A stretch of DNA of 64,000 nucleotides from Clostridiales bacterium (lineage in GTDB: Bacteria; Bacillota; Clostridia; Peptostreptococcales; Anaerovoracaceae). The notes beneath the pieces are model-generated. The model did not search any database and had not been told where the DNA came from. It saw only the letters and a list, made by a program, of their open reading frames with translations. Both the position numbers and the translations under genes were made by a program. Shown piece by piece: positions 44,507-52,890 of the stretch. The stretch is taken from NCBI GenBank assembly GCA_015058215.1, contig SVCU01000005.1:1-64000 (forward strand), in the 5' to 3' direction. Each line of letters begins with the position of its first letter. Within the stretch, counting starts at the first letter, position 1.

Positions 44507-44535
44507 TTGACACCGGCTGTGAAAAGGTGTAAAAC
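44507..44535 (+). promoter_or_regulatory. Promoter of the DUF554 gene
   Basis: TTGACA (44507-44512), 17 bases, TAAAAC (44530-44535). A CCATTC/GAATGG palindrome follows around 44540-44555, near the expected transcript start. Confidence 0.55.
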
Positions 44536-44570
44536 GATACCATTCAAATGAATGGAGACTGTGAAACGTT

Positions 44571-45296
44571 ATGTTTGGACTCGGAACTCTCATCAACGGT
44601 GCCGCCATCGTGCTAGGCGGCCTTTTGGGACTCTTTTTCGGCAAGCTGCTGCCGGATCGCACCCAGGACGGCCTGGGGAAGGTCTGCGGCATCAGCACCA
44701 TTTTTATCGGCATTTCCGGTGCCCTGGAACAGATGATCACCGTGGAAGGAACCGGCATCACCGCCGGCGGCTCTCTGCTGGTCATCCTCTGCCTGGCTCT
44801 GGGCGCTCTGATCGGTGAAGGCATCAACATCGAAGGGGCCTTCGAACGGTTCGGCGGCTGGCTGAAGATCAAGAGCGGCAGCGCCAAAGATACGAAGTTC
44901 GTGGAGGGCTTCCTGACCGCTTCCTTCACGGTCTGCATCGGTGCCATGGCCATCGTCGGCGCGCTGGAGGATGGCCTTTCCGGCGATATCTCCATCCTGA
45001 CCACCAAAGCCATTCTGGATTTCATCATCATTCTGGTGATGGCCGGTTCTTTGGGAAAGGGCTGCATTTTCTCCGCCATTCCCGTGGTGGTGCTGCAGGG
45101 AGCGGTAACGCTCCTGGCCAAGGTGGTGGCTCCCATCATGACCGATGCGGCTCTCAGCAACCTGTCCCTGGTGGGGAATGTGCTGATCTTCTGCGTGGGC
45201 GTGAATCTGGTATTCGGGCCCAAGGTGCGTGTGGCGAACCTGCTTCCCGCCATCATTCTGGCGGTGGCTGCCGCCTTCCTGCCCTGGTCGCTGTAG
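44571..45296 (+). CDS. DUF554 family membrane protein
   Basis: 241 residues, polytopic with about seven hydrophobic segments. The N-terminal GTLINGAAIVLGGLLGLFFG and the SFTVCIGAMAIVGALEDG region are typical of DUF554 (YdfK-like) proteins, whose transport role is unproven. Confidence 0.88.
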   Translation: MFGLGTLINGAAIVLGGLLGLFFGKLLPDRTQDGLGKVCGISTIFIGISGALEQMITVEGTGITAGGSLLVILCLALGALIGEGINIEGAFERFGGWLKIKSGSAKDTKFVEGFLTASFTVCIGAMAIVGALEDGLSGDISILTTKAILDFIIILVMAGSLGKGCIFSAIPVVVLQGAVTLLAKVVAPIMTDAALSNLSLVGNVLIFCVGVNLVFGPKVRVANLLPAIILAVAAAFLPWSL

Positions 45297-45367
45297 AACC
45301 TGTAATTCCTGAATAAAACTTTGCGGGCGAACAAATTTCACATTAAACTTTGTAAAACGCTGAATTC

Positions 45368-45395
45368 AGAGGCATCCGCCGGATGCCTCTTTTTT
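45368..45395 (+). terminator. Terminator of the DUF554 gene
   Basis: AGAGGCATCC (45368-45377) pairs with GGATGCCTCT (45381-45390), then five T. Confidence 0.92.
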
Positions 45396-45439
45396 AATAT
45401 CTGAAACTCGACGTGTCGAAATTTGTCGAACGAAAATGA

Positions 45440-45468
45440 TTTCGAAAACTGGAAGAAAATGGTAAACT
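45440..45468 (+). promoter_or_regulatory. Promoter of the BRO/DinD-like gene
   Basis: TTTCGA (45440-45445), 17 bases, TAAACT (45463-45468). Several TGTCGAA/TCGA copies precede it (45407-45430). Confidence 0.45.
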
Positions 45469-45499
45469 CGAGAAAGGCAAGTGAGAAGGAGGAAATGAT

Positions 45500-46330
45500 G
45501 TGAAAAAAGAGATCCAGTCTTTCGAGGAACAGACAATTCGTACTGCGTGGGATGAAGAAACAGAGGAATGGTATTTTTGTGTAGTTGATGTAATTTCGGC
45601 TTTAACGGGAAGTAAAAACCCTACGGACTATTTGAAAAAACTGCGAAAACGAGATGAGCAGCTGCATCTCTACCTAGGGACAAATTGTCCCCAGGTAGAG
45701 ATGATGACAAAGACAGGGAAGCTGCGTAAAACGTTGGCAGCCTCTGTAAAGCAGGTGTTGCGGATTGTGCAGTCTATTCCTTCTCCAAAGGCAGAGCCGT
45801 TTAAGATCTGGCTTGCCAAAGTGGGTGAAGAGCGAATCGAAGAGACGATCGATCCTGAGAAATCAATTGAACGTGCATTGGAAATTTATAGTAAAAAAGG
45901 ATACTCGGACGAATGGATCCAACAAAGGATGCTTTCTATTCGAGTTCGACATGAATTGACGGATGAGTGGAAAACCAGAGGCATAGAAAAGAGGACGGAA
46001 TTCGCACTTCTCACAGATGAGATTTCAAAAGCTTGGTCCGGTATGACCACGCGGCAATATAAATCGCTGAAAGGACTTCAAAAAGAAAACCTCAGAGATA
46101 ACATGACCACAACGGAACTTGTTTTAAATATGCTTGCGGAGACATCGACAAAAGATATTTCGCGGGTTGTTGAACCGAACTCATTTGAGGAGAATAAAAA
46201 GGTCGCCAAACGAGGCGGTGAAGTGGCGGGAGTTGCTCGAGCATCGTTAGAAGAAGAAATTGGAGCTTCCGTGATATCTTCGCAAAACTTTATCCAGAAG
46301 AAACAAGAGGCAGTAAAAGAACTGAATTGA
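45500..46330 (+). CDS. BRO-N domain / DinD-like protein
   Basis: 276 residues from GTG 45500 (AAGGAGG 8 bases upstream; the ATG-ATG just before runs into TGA). The N-terminal part (EEWYFCVVDVISALTGSKNPTDYLKKLRKRD, in shorter pieces: WYFCVVDV, PTDYLKKL) is a BRO-N DNA-binding domain of phage antirepressors. The C-terminal part (MTTRQYKSLKGLQKENLRDNM, TTELVLNMLAETST) resembles damage-inducible protein D. The gene is clearly poorer in GC and codon bias than both neighbours, which suggests recent transfer. No phage genes accompany it. Confidence 0.78.
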   Translation: MKKEIQSFEEQTIRTAWDEETEEWYFCVVDVISALTGSKNPTDYLKKLRKRDEQLHLYLGTNCPQVEMMTKTGKLRKTLAASVKQVLRIVQSIPSPKAEPFKIWLAKVGEERIEETIDPEKSIERALEIYSKKGYSDEWIQQRMLSIRVRHELTDEWKTRGIEKRTEFALLTDEISKAWSGMTTRQYKSLKGLQKENLRDNMTTTELVLNMLAETSTKDISRVVEPNSFEENKKVAKRGGEVAGVARASLEEEIGASVISSQNFIQKKQEAVKELN

Positions 46331-46385
46331 CAGAAGTACGAGTTCGGATTATACTGGAGACAGTATAGTACGAACTCGTATTTTT
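46327..46385 (+). promoter_or_regulatory. Promoter with double MarR-type operator
   Basis: TTGACA (46327-46332), 17 bases, TATACT (46350-46355). The palindrome TACGAACTCGTA (46369-46380) and the related TACGAGTTCGGA (46337-46348) mirror each other around the -10, giving a 44-base inverted repeat followed by TTTTT. It could repress marR-MATE and also end the BRO gene's transcript. Confidence 0.75.
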
Positions 46386-46416
46386 GTTGTGCGGAAGCGC
46401 GGAAAGGGGAAAGCCC

Positions 46417-46875
46417 ATGGAAAGCGAACGGCTGCGGGCCCGCAGGCTCATCAAAGCCTTGTTTAAGATCGACGAAGTGTATTTTAAGAACGAACAGAAC
46501 CTGAACCTGACCGGTTCAGAGCTCTGCCTGTTGTATGCTTTGGATGACGGGGAACCCAGATCCCAGCGGCAGATCTCCGAGGAATGGATGATCTCCAAGA
46601 CCACCCTCAACACCATCGTGAAGAAGTGGGAGCGGCAGGGGCTGCTGGTGCAGACCAAGATCCCCGGGACCCGCCGCGAAATGGCCCTGACTCTGACGGA
46701 GGAAGGCCGACGCGTGGCGGATCTCTACAACGAACCCGTCTACAAAGTGGAAACGGCAGCGGTGGCCCGCACCGTTGAAAAATACAGTGAATCCTTTATT
46801 GAAGCCATTGAGTATTTCGGCCGGTCTCTGCAGGAAGAATTCGAAAAACAGTCCGCGGAGGAAGGCAGAAGCTAA
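46417..46875 (+). CDS. MarR family transcriptional regulator
   Basis: 152 residues from ATG 46417, the first start downstream of the promoter at 46350. The winged helix is clear: GSELCLLYALDDGEPRSQRQ, EWMISKTTLNTIVKKWERQGLL, TRREMALTLTEEGR. It lies 17 bases before a MATE exporter and likely represses both by binding the operator upstream. Ligand unknown. Confidence 0.9.
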   Translation: MESERLRARRLIKALFKIDEVYFKNEQNLNLTGSELCLLYALDDGEPRSQRQISEEWMISKTTLNTIVKKWERQGLLVQTKIPGTRREMALTLTEEGRRVADLYNEPVYKVETAAVARTVEKYSESFIEAIEYFGRSLQEEFEKQSAEEGRS

Positions 46876-46892
46876 CAGGAGGAGCAGCGGAA

Positions 46893-48236
46893 ATGGCAAA
46901 AGAGAATCCCATTCAGCTTTCGGATCATTTCACCTACGGCAAACTGATCCGCTTCACCATCCCATCCATTGCCATGATGATCTTTTCGTCCGTCTATGGT
47001 GTGGTGGATGGCTTTTTCGTATCCAATTTTGCAGGAAAGACCGCCTTTGCGGCGGTGAATTTCATCATGCCGGTACTGATGATCATGGGCACCTTCGGCT
47101 TCATGTTCGGCACCGGCGGCAGCGCCCTGATCTCCAAAACCATGGGAGAAGGGGACAAGCCAAAGGCGAACCGCATTTTTTCCATGCTCACCTATATTTC
47201 CCTGGGCACCGGCATCGTGCTGGGGCTTCTGGGATGCCTGTTCCTGCGGCCCCTGGCCGGGCTTTTGGGGGCGGAAGGGGAGCTTCTGGAAAACAGCATC
47301 GTCTACGGACGCATCATCCTGCTGGCACTGCCTGCCTACATGCTGCAGATGGAATTCCAGAGCTTTTTCGTCACATCGGAAAAACCGCAGCTGGGCTTCT
47401 GGGTCACCGTGGGTGCCGGCGTCACCAACATGGTGCTGGACGGTCTCTTCGTGGCGGTCTTCCAATGGGGACTTGTCGGCGCGGCCTGGGCCACGGCCAT
47501 CAGCCAGATGGTGGGCGGGTTTCTGCCGCTGGTTTATTTCTTCCGGCCCAACACCAGTCTGCTGCGGCTGGGGAAGACCGTTTTCGACGGCCGGGCCCTG
47601 CTTCTGACCTGTACCAACGGCTTTTCTGAGCTTCTGGGCAATATCTCCATGTCGCTGGTGGCAGTGCTTTACAACGTACAGCTGATGAAATTCGCCGGGG
47701 AAGACGGCCTGGCGGCCTACGGCGTGCTCATGTATGTGAGCATGATCTTCTTCTCCGCCTTCATGGGGTATTCCGTGGGCACGGCTCCGGTGATCGGCTT
47801 CCATTTCGGCGCCGGGAACCACGACGAACTGAAGAATCTGCTGAAACGAAGCGTGATCATCATCGGGACGCTGTCGGTCTGCATGTTTTTTACCTCGGAA
47901 CTGATCGCGAGACCCATGGCTACTTTCTTCGTGGGCTACGATACCGATCTTTTGGAACTGACGGTACGGGGCTTCCGTGTCTATTCCTTCATGTTCCTGT
48001 TCGCCGGCATGGGCATCTACGGATCTTCCTTCTTTACCGCGCTGAACAACGGCATCGTATCGGCGGTGATCTCCGCTCTGCGGACCCTGGGCTTCCAGGT
48101 GCTGGCCATTCTGCTGTTCCCGGTCTTCTGGGGGACGGATGGCATCTGGATCTCCGAAGTCTTTGCGGAGGCTATGACCGTGGTCATGGTGGTGATCTGC
48201 CTGGTACTGTTCCGCAAACGGTATCGCTACTGGTAA
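46893..48236 (+). CDS. MATE family efflux transporter, MarR-linked
   Basis: 447 residues, twelve predicted membrane segments; the family features GVVDGFFVSNFAG near the start and the mid-protein GFSELLGNISMS are present. It shares a transcript with the MarR regulator and starts after AGGAGG. Probable export of a toxic compound that is sensed by MarR. Confidence 0.92.
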   Translation: MAKENPIQLSDHFTYGKLIRFTIPSIAMMIFSSVYGVVDGFFVSNFAGKTAFAAVNFIMPVLMIMGTFGFMFGTGGSALISKTMGEGDKPKANRIFSMLTYISLGTGIVLGLLGCLFLRPLAGLLGAEGELLENSIVYGRIILLALPAYMLQMEFQSFFVTSEKPQLGFWVTVGAGVTNMVLDGLFVAVFQWGLVGAAWATAISQMVGGFLPLVYFFRPNTSLLRLGKTVFDGRALLLTCTNGFSELLGNISMSLVAVLYNVQLMKFAGEDGLAAYGVLMYVSMIFFSAFMGYSVGTAPVIGFHFGAGNHDELKNLLKRSVIIIGTLSVCMFFTSELIARPMATFFVGYDTDLLELTVRGFRVYSFMFLFAGMGIYGSSFFTALNNGIVSAVISALRTLGFQVLAILLFPVFWGTDGIWISEVFAEAMTVVMVVICLVLFRKRYRYW

Positions 48237-48266
48237 AGAAGCGGCTGCAAAAAGAAGCAAATGTGT

Positions 48267-48272
48267 TATAAT
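48267..48272 (+). promoter_or_regulatory. -10 element of the aldo/keto reductase gene
   Basis: TATAAT preceded by TGTGT; no clear -35. Confidence 0.4.
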
Positions 48273-48309
48273 TGGATTGTAACAGAAAGCATATCACAGG
48301 AGGTTTTCC

Positions 48310-49452
48310 ATGAAATACAGAGCATTGGGTAAGACCGGCCTTACGGTCAGTGAAATCGGCTTCGGCGGCGAATGGCTGGAACGCCACAGCCTGGAAGAAT
48401 GTGTGGCCTTGGGAAAGCGCTGCCGCGAACTGGGCATCAACATTGTAGACTGCTGGATGTCCGATCCGGAGGTGCGGACCAAACTGGGAGAAGCCCTGAA
48501 AGGCCATAGAGAAGACTGGATCATCCAGGGGCACATCGGTTCCACCTGGCAGGGCGGTCAGTATGTGCGGACCCGCAGCCTGCCGGAAGTGAAGGAGGCC
48601 TTCAAGGATCTGCAGACCCGCCTGGGAACGGAATACATCGACCTGGGCATGATCCACTATGTGGACCAGCTCTCCGACTGGGAAGCCATCCAGACCAACG
48701 GGTTTGTAGATTACGTGAAAGAATTGAAGGCAGCCGGTACCATCGGGCACATCGGTCTCAGCACCCATAACCCGGTGATCGGCAAGCTGGCCGCGGAGTG
48801 CGGCTATGTGGAAGTGATCCTGTTCAGCAGCAATCCTGCCTTTGACCTGCTTCCTGCCAGCGAAGACATCAACAATTACTTCGTGGACGAATACGACGCG
48901 GAACTGGGCGGCATCGACCCCGTCCGTGCGGAATTCTACAAGCTCTGCGAACAGAAGGGCGTTGCCCTGACGGTGATGAAGGGGTTCGCCGGCGGCAGAC
49001 TTTTCGATGCCAAGCGGTCGCCCTTCGGCGTGGCCATGACTCCCGTGCAGTGTCTCCATTACTGCCTGACCCGTCCCGCCGTGGCTGCGGTGATGGTGGG
49101 GTACGACACACCGGACCAGGTGGATGACTGCTGCCGCTATGAGACCGCATCCGAGGCAGAAAAGGACTATGCCACCCTGCTGGCAAGGGCTCCCCGCCAT
49201 GCCTTCACGGGGCAGTGCACCTACTGCAACCACTGCAAACCCTGCCCCTCCGACATCGATATCGCCATGGTGAACAAGTTCTACGATCTTGCTACCATGC
49301 AGCCGGAAGTACCGGCTTCTGTGCGGGAGCACTACAAGGCTCTGCCCGTGAACGCTTCCAGCTGCATCGGCTGCCGGGACTGCGAAAGCAGATGCCCCTT
49401 CAGCGTACCCATTGCGGAACGGATGGAAAAGGCTGCAAAGCTTTTCGGCTAA
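48310..49452 (+). CDS. Aldo/keto reductase with two C-terminal 4Fe-4S cluster motifs
   Basis: 380 residues. The first 270 form an aldo/keto reductase barrel (LGKTGLTVSEIGFGGEWL, IDLGMIHYVDQ, GHIGLSTHNP). The usual active-site Tyr of the DTAxxYG motif is replaced (NIVDCWMSDPEVR). The C-terminal 90 residues hold two ferredoxin-like motifs: CTYCNHCKPCP and CIGCRDCESRCPF, each able to bind a 4Fe-4S cluster. Such AKR-ferredoxin proteins are common in anaerobic Clostridia; the substrate is unknown. AGGAGG lies before ATG 48310. Confidence 0.9.
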   Translation: MKYRALGKTGLTVSEIGFGGEWLERHSLEECVALGKRCRELGINIVDCWMSDPEVRTKLGEALKGHREDWIIQGHIGSTWQGGQYVRTRSLPEVKEAFKDLQTRLGTEYIDLGMIHYVDQLSDWEAIQTNGFVDYVKELKAAGTIGHIGLSTHNPVIGKLAAECGYVEVILFSSNPAFDLLPASEDINNYFVDEYDAELGGIDPVRAEFYKLCEQKGVALTVMKGFAGGRLFDAKRSPFGVAMTPVQCLHYCLTRPAVAAVMVGYDTPDQVDDCCRYETASEAEKDYATLLARAPRHAFTGQCTYCNHCKPCPSDIDIAMVNKFYDLATMQPEVPASVREHYKALPVNASSCIGCRDCESRCPFSVPIAERMEKAAKLFG

Positions 49453-49500
49453 AGACTGTTCTGCAGTTTGCCGATGCGTTTGAAAAACGCGATCAAAAAG

Positions 49501-49530
49501 AAAAGCCCCTGCCTGCGCAGGGGCTTTTTT
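49501..49530. terminator. Bidirectional terminator
   Basis: AAAAGCCCCTGC (49501-49512) pairs with GCAGGGGCTTTT (49517-49528) around a CTGC loop; shared by the reductase and histidine kinase genes. Confidence 0.92.
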
Positions 49531-49539
49531 CGTATGCGG

Positions 49540-50640
49540 TTATTTTGCATCCGGCAGGAAGACGGTAAAGGTACTGCCCTGACCGAGGGTGGAATCCACC
49601 TGCAGGCTGCCCTCATAGAGGGAAACAATCTTCTGCACGATGGTGAGACCGATGCCGTTCCCTTCGGTGGCATGGGAGGTATCGCCCTGGTAGAATTTAT
49701 CGAACATATGGGCACGGACTTCGTCCGTCATGCCGGGGCCGTAGTCGCGGACGGAGAACCAGAGGCCGCCGTCCTGCCACAGCCGGATCTCCAACTTGCC
49801 GCCCTGGGGAGAGAACTTGATGGCGTTATCCAGCAGGTTCACCCACAGGTGATTCAGAAGATCCTGATTGCCGTTAAAAAGCAGAGAGTCGGGAAGGTCG
49901 GGATCCAGGTCCAGTTCCTTTTTGCTCCATTTGGGCTCCAGAAGGAGCAGGGTGCGGCGCAGCTGCTCGGCGGCATCATAGGGCTGCCGGTCTGCGGCGA
50001 TGGTCTGGTTTTCGATCTTGCACAGGTTCAGAACGTTGGTGGACAGCATGGAGAGCCGCTCGGACTCGCTGATGATGATATCCAGGTATTCCTGCCGCTC
50101 TTCCTCTGTCAAATTGGGGTTTTTCAGCAGTTTGGCAAAGCCCCGGAGGGAATTGATGGGAGTCTTGAATTCGTGGGAAAAGTTGTGGATGAAGTCGGAC
50201 CGCAGAAGTTCTGTATTGCCCAGTTCCTCCGCCATGGCATTGAAGCTTTCCGTCAGCTGGGTGAACTCGTAGGGAAGAATGGGGGAGGACAGATGGATGC
50301 GGGCGGAAAAATCTCCTTTGGACATACGCTTGGTGGCGGAGATCAGGATGCGGAAGGGCCGCAGAGGCAGCTTGCTGAAAAGCTGGGCAAAGATGGCACC
50401 CAGCACCAGGCTGACCACCGCAAGGAAAAGCACCAGCTTGAAAATGTTCATGTGGGAGCCGTCCAGCGTGAGTTTTCCGGAATTGTACAGGATCAAAGTG
50501 ATGGCACCGGCCAACAGGAGGGCACCGGACAGGATCAGGAGCACCAGCGCCGAAAAGGCGAAGGTGAGATCCCAGGTACTGTTCTGCTGAGGGAAGCTCT
50601 CTTTGTCGCGGATCCGCAGCTGTTTTCTGCGCTTTTTCAA
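49540..50640 (-). CDS. Sensor histidine kinase
   Basis: 366 residues: two membrane helices (about 30-50 and 66-84), HAMP linker, HisKA with the phospho-accepting His in FSHEFKTPINSLR near 160, then an HATPase domain with N (HLWVNLLDNAIKFS), G1 (RDYGPGM) and G2 (GNGIGLTIV) boxes. The extracellular part is very short, so it may sense the membrane itself. It overlaps the response regulator gene by 4 bases. Confidence 0.93.
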   Translation of the reverse strand: MKKRRKQLRIRDKESFPQQNSTWDLTFAFSALVLLILSGALLLAGAITLILYNSGKLTLDGSHMNIFKLVLFLAVVSLVLGAIFAQLFSKLPLRPFRILISATKRMSKGDFSARIHLSSPILPYEFTQLTESFNAMAEELGNTELLRSDFIHNFSHEFKTPINSLRGFAKLLKNPNLTEEERQEYLDIIISESERLSMLSTNVLNLCKIENQTIAADRQPYDAAEQLRRTLLLLEPKWSKKELDLDPDLPDSLLFNGNQDLLNHLWVNLLDNAIKFSPQGGKLEIRLWQDGGLWFSVRDYGPGMTDEVRAHMFDKFYQGDTSHATEGNGIGLTIVQKIVSLYEGSLQVDSTLGQGSTFTVFLPDAK

Positions 50641-51311
50641 ACCTTCTTCACCGCCTTATAGCCCAGGCCGCGGACGGTCTGGATCTCGAATTCGGGCCAG
50701 CCTTCGAACCGCTTGCGAAGGCGGTTGATGTGTACGTTGATGGTGTAATCGGTGGTGTCGGATTCCATGCCCCAGATCTCGTCCATCAGCTGGATGCGGG
50801 TGAAGATCTTTCCGGGGGAGGAAAGCAGCTTGTAGAGCAGATAGAATTCCTTGGGAGGAAGGGTCTGGCTGTCACCGTCGCGGGTCACGGTGAGCGCATC
50901 GTAATCCAGTACCACGCTGCCGATGTGCATTTCCTTGGAACTGGCGGAGCGGGACCGGCGCAGAAGGGCCTGGATCCGCAGCAGCATTTCCTCTTCGTCC
51001 ACGGGTTTGGTCATGTAGTCGTCGGTACCGGCCAGGAACCCCTGACGCTTATCGGCGGGAAGGTCGCGGGCGGTGACCATGAGGATGGGGGTGTTGATGC
51101 CGGCATCCCGGAGTTCCTTGGTGAAGGTGAGCCCATCCATTCTGGGCATCATAATATCCAGCACGATCAGATCCACGTGCTGTTCATCCAGAAGGTCCAT
51201 GGCCTCCTGGCCGTCTTTTGCGGTGTGTACGGTGTAGCCTTCCTGACGAAGGACCACTTCCATCAGTTTGCGGGCGGAAGGATCGTCTTCCGCGACCAGA
51301 ATGTGAAACAT
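50637..51311 (-). CDS. OmpR/PhoB-type response regulator
   Basis: 224 residues. The receiver domain has the acidic pair after HILVAEDD, the phospho-accepting Asp near 52 in LIVLDIMMPRMDG and the Lys in MTKPVDEEE. The winged helix with IWGMESDTTDYTINVHINRLRKRF closes the protein, as in VanR/YycF-like regulators. Works with the adjacent kinase; target genes are not evident from the window. Confidence 0.94.
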   Translation of the reverse strand: MFHILVAEDDPSARKLMEVVLRQEGYTVHTAKDGQEAMDLLDEQHVDLIVLDIMMPRMDGLTFTKELRDAGINTPILMVTARDLPADKRQGFLAGTDDYMTKPVDEEEMLLRIQALLRRSRSASSKEMHIGSVVLDYDALTVTRDGDSQTLPPKEFYLLYKLLSSPGKIFTRIQLMDEIWGMESDTTDYTINVHINRLRKRFEGWPEFEIQTVRGLGYKAVKKV

Positions 51312-51346
51312 ATTCGTTCCTCCTGTTTCGGGTGGTCTGTAATTTC

Positions 51347-51376
51347 ATTATAAATAGAATAGCAGACCTTTGTAAA
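51347..51376 (-). promoter_or_regulatory. Promoter of the two-component operon
   Basis: Minus strand TTTACA (51376-51371), 18 bases, TATAAT (51352-51347). Confidence 0.65.
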
Positions 51377-51463
51377 GTGAAGATAAAGACAGGTTTTTAC
51401 TTTCGTTTATCTTGCGTTTTTGTTGGGACGCTATTATGGTGATGTGAAAGGGGGGTTCACCCG

Positions 51464-51868
51464 ATGAAACAATGGCTGATCCGCTTCATGGCAGGACGCT
51501 ATGGAGCTGACTATTTTTCGCAGTTTTTGAACATCGCCGGGCTGGTATTGTGGCTGGTCGGTCTGCTGCTGGGCGGCACGGTCGGCAGTTTGATCTACTA
51601 TATTGGCGTGTTCATGATCTTCTTCAACCTGTACCGCACCATGAGCCGAAACATTTCGGCGCGGCAGCGGGAAAACCAGTGGTATCTGGCCCAGAGAAAC
51701 AAGATCTCCGGCTGGTTCCGCCAGAAGAAGATCCGCGCGCAGCAGCGCAAGGATTACGCATTCTTTGCCTGCCCCAAGTGCAAGACTGTGGCCCGCGTCC
51801 CCAAAGGGAAGGGCACCATTCGCATCACCTGCCCCAAGTGCAGGGAAGTCTATACCCGTAAGAGCTGA
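51464..51868 (+). CDS. Small membrane protein with C-terminal zinc ribbon
   Basis: 134 residues. Two adjacent hydrophobic helices (LNIAGLVLWLVGLLLGG; SLIYYIGVFMIFFNLY) are followed by a basic region and a zinc ribbon CPKCKTVARV ... CPKCREVYT. It is the first of three plus-strand genes (zinc ribbon, DUF5685, DnaJ-like) that converge on dnaK. No function is established; a membrane-linked adaptor for folding or secretion is a reasonable guess. Confidence 0.8.
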   Translation: MKQWLIRFMAGRYGADYFSQFLNIAGLVLWLVGLLLGGTVGSLIYYIGVFMIFFNLYRTMSRNISARQRENQWYLAQRNKISGWFRQKKIRAQQRKDYAFFACPKCKTVARVPKGKGTIRITCPKCREVYTRKS

Positions 51869-51912
51869 GGCTGTGCAAAAGGCCTCGGACGGCGGCAAAG
51901 AAGAGGAAGACC

Positions 51913-52872
51913 ATGTTCGGATACGTGATCGCAAACAAGGACCAGCTGACGCCGGAGCAGCAGGAACGGTACCGTTCTTACTACTGCGGCCTTTGCCATG
52001 CCCTGAAGGATCGCTTCGGCAGCATGAAACGCCTGTCTTTGACCTACGACCTGACCTTCCTGATCCTGCTGCTCTCTTCCCTTTACGAGCCGGAAACCGC
52101 TACGGAAGAGCTGCGCTGCGGTGTTCATCCGCTGAAGGCGCATACGGTGCGGCGAAACGAGATCACGGAGTACGGTGCGGATCTGAATCTGTACCTGGCC
52201 TATTATAACTGTCTGGACGATCTGCAGGATGACGGCAGCCTGAAGGGCCGCCTGGGGGCAGCCCTGTTCAAGGGGCCCATTCCGGAGATCGAAGCCCGCT
52301 GGCCCCGCCAGTGCGCTGCTGTGCGGCAGCATTTGGCGGCCATGAGCGCCCTGGAACAGGGCGCGGGGAACGGGGCGGCCTGCGGCCGCCCAGAAGGCGG
52401 CGCGACAAATCCCGAAGGCGCCGCCCGGACAAGCGGCGCGTCAAATCCCAACGGCGCCGCTTCCCCTGCCCAACTGGCCGATGCCATGGCCAACCGGTTC
52501 GGTGCTCTCATGGGGGAACTTTTCCTCTGGAAGGAAGATCGCTGGGCTCCCGGCCTGCGCCGTCTGGGCGAAGGCCTTGGCCGCTTCATTTATCTGGCGG
52601 ATGCCTACGAAGATCTGGAAAAAGATCGTAAGAAGGGCGCATACAATCCGCTTCTTGCCTTATACGGCGACGGCGAGGACTGTTTCCGGCAGGGGGAAGA
52701 ACTTCTGACCCTGTTCCTGGCGGAAGCGGCTGCCGAACTGGAAAAACTCCCCCTGGAGCAGGATCTGGACCTGCTTCGCAACATTCTCTACTCCGGTGTC
52801 TGGGCCCGGATCAACGGGGCGAAACTGCGCCGTGAAACCGCTGCGAAAAAGGCGGCCAAAGCCCGCACCTAA
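51913..52872 (+). CDS. DUF5685 family protein
   Basis: 319 residues, alpha-helical, soluble. The N-terminus YRSYYCGLCHALKDRFG with the CxxC pair and LTFLILLLSSLYEPE is characteristic of DUF5685. Residues about 150-185 (52366-52470) are a Gly/Ala/Asn/Pro-rich insert of very high GC (GGATNPEGAARTSGASNPNG) not expected in the core fold. The C-terminal helices carry DAYEDLEKDRKKGAYNPL. Unknown role; the gene is consistently next to a J-domain gene in related Clostridia as far as I recall. Confidence 0.85.
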   Translation: MFGYVIANKDQLTPEQQERYRSYYCGLCHALKDRFGSMKRLSLTYDLTFLILLLSSLYEPETATEELRCGVHPLKAHTVRRNEITEYGADLNLYLAYYNCLDDLQDDGSLKGRLGAALFKGPIPEIEARWPRQCAAVRQHLAAMSALEQGAGNGAACGRPEGGATNPEGAARTSGASNPNGAASPAQLADAMANRFGALMGELFLWKEDRWAPGLRRLGEGLGRFIYLADAYEDLEKDRKKGAYNPLLALYGDGEDCFRQGEELLTLFLAEAAAELEKLPLEQDLDLLRNILYSGVWARINGAKLRRETAAKKAAKART

Positions 52873-52890
52873 GAAAGGAACTAAGCTGCA

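Noticed and set aside
45400..45499. A LexA box in front of the BRO/DinD-like gene
   Set aside because: TCGAA and TGTCGAA words are present, but not the GAAC-N4-GTTC form expected for Firmicutes LexA.
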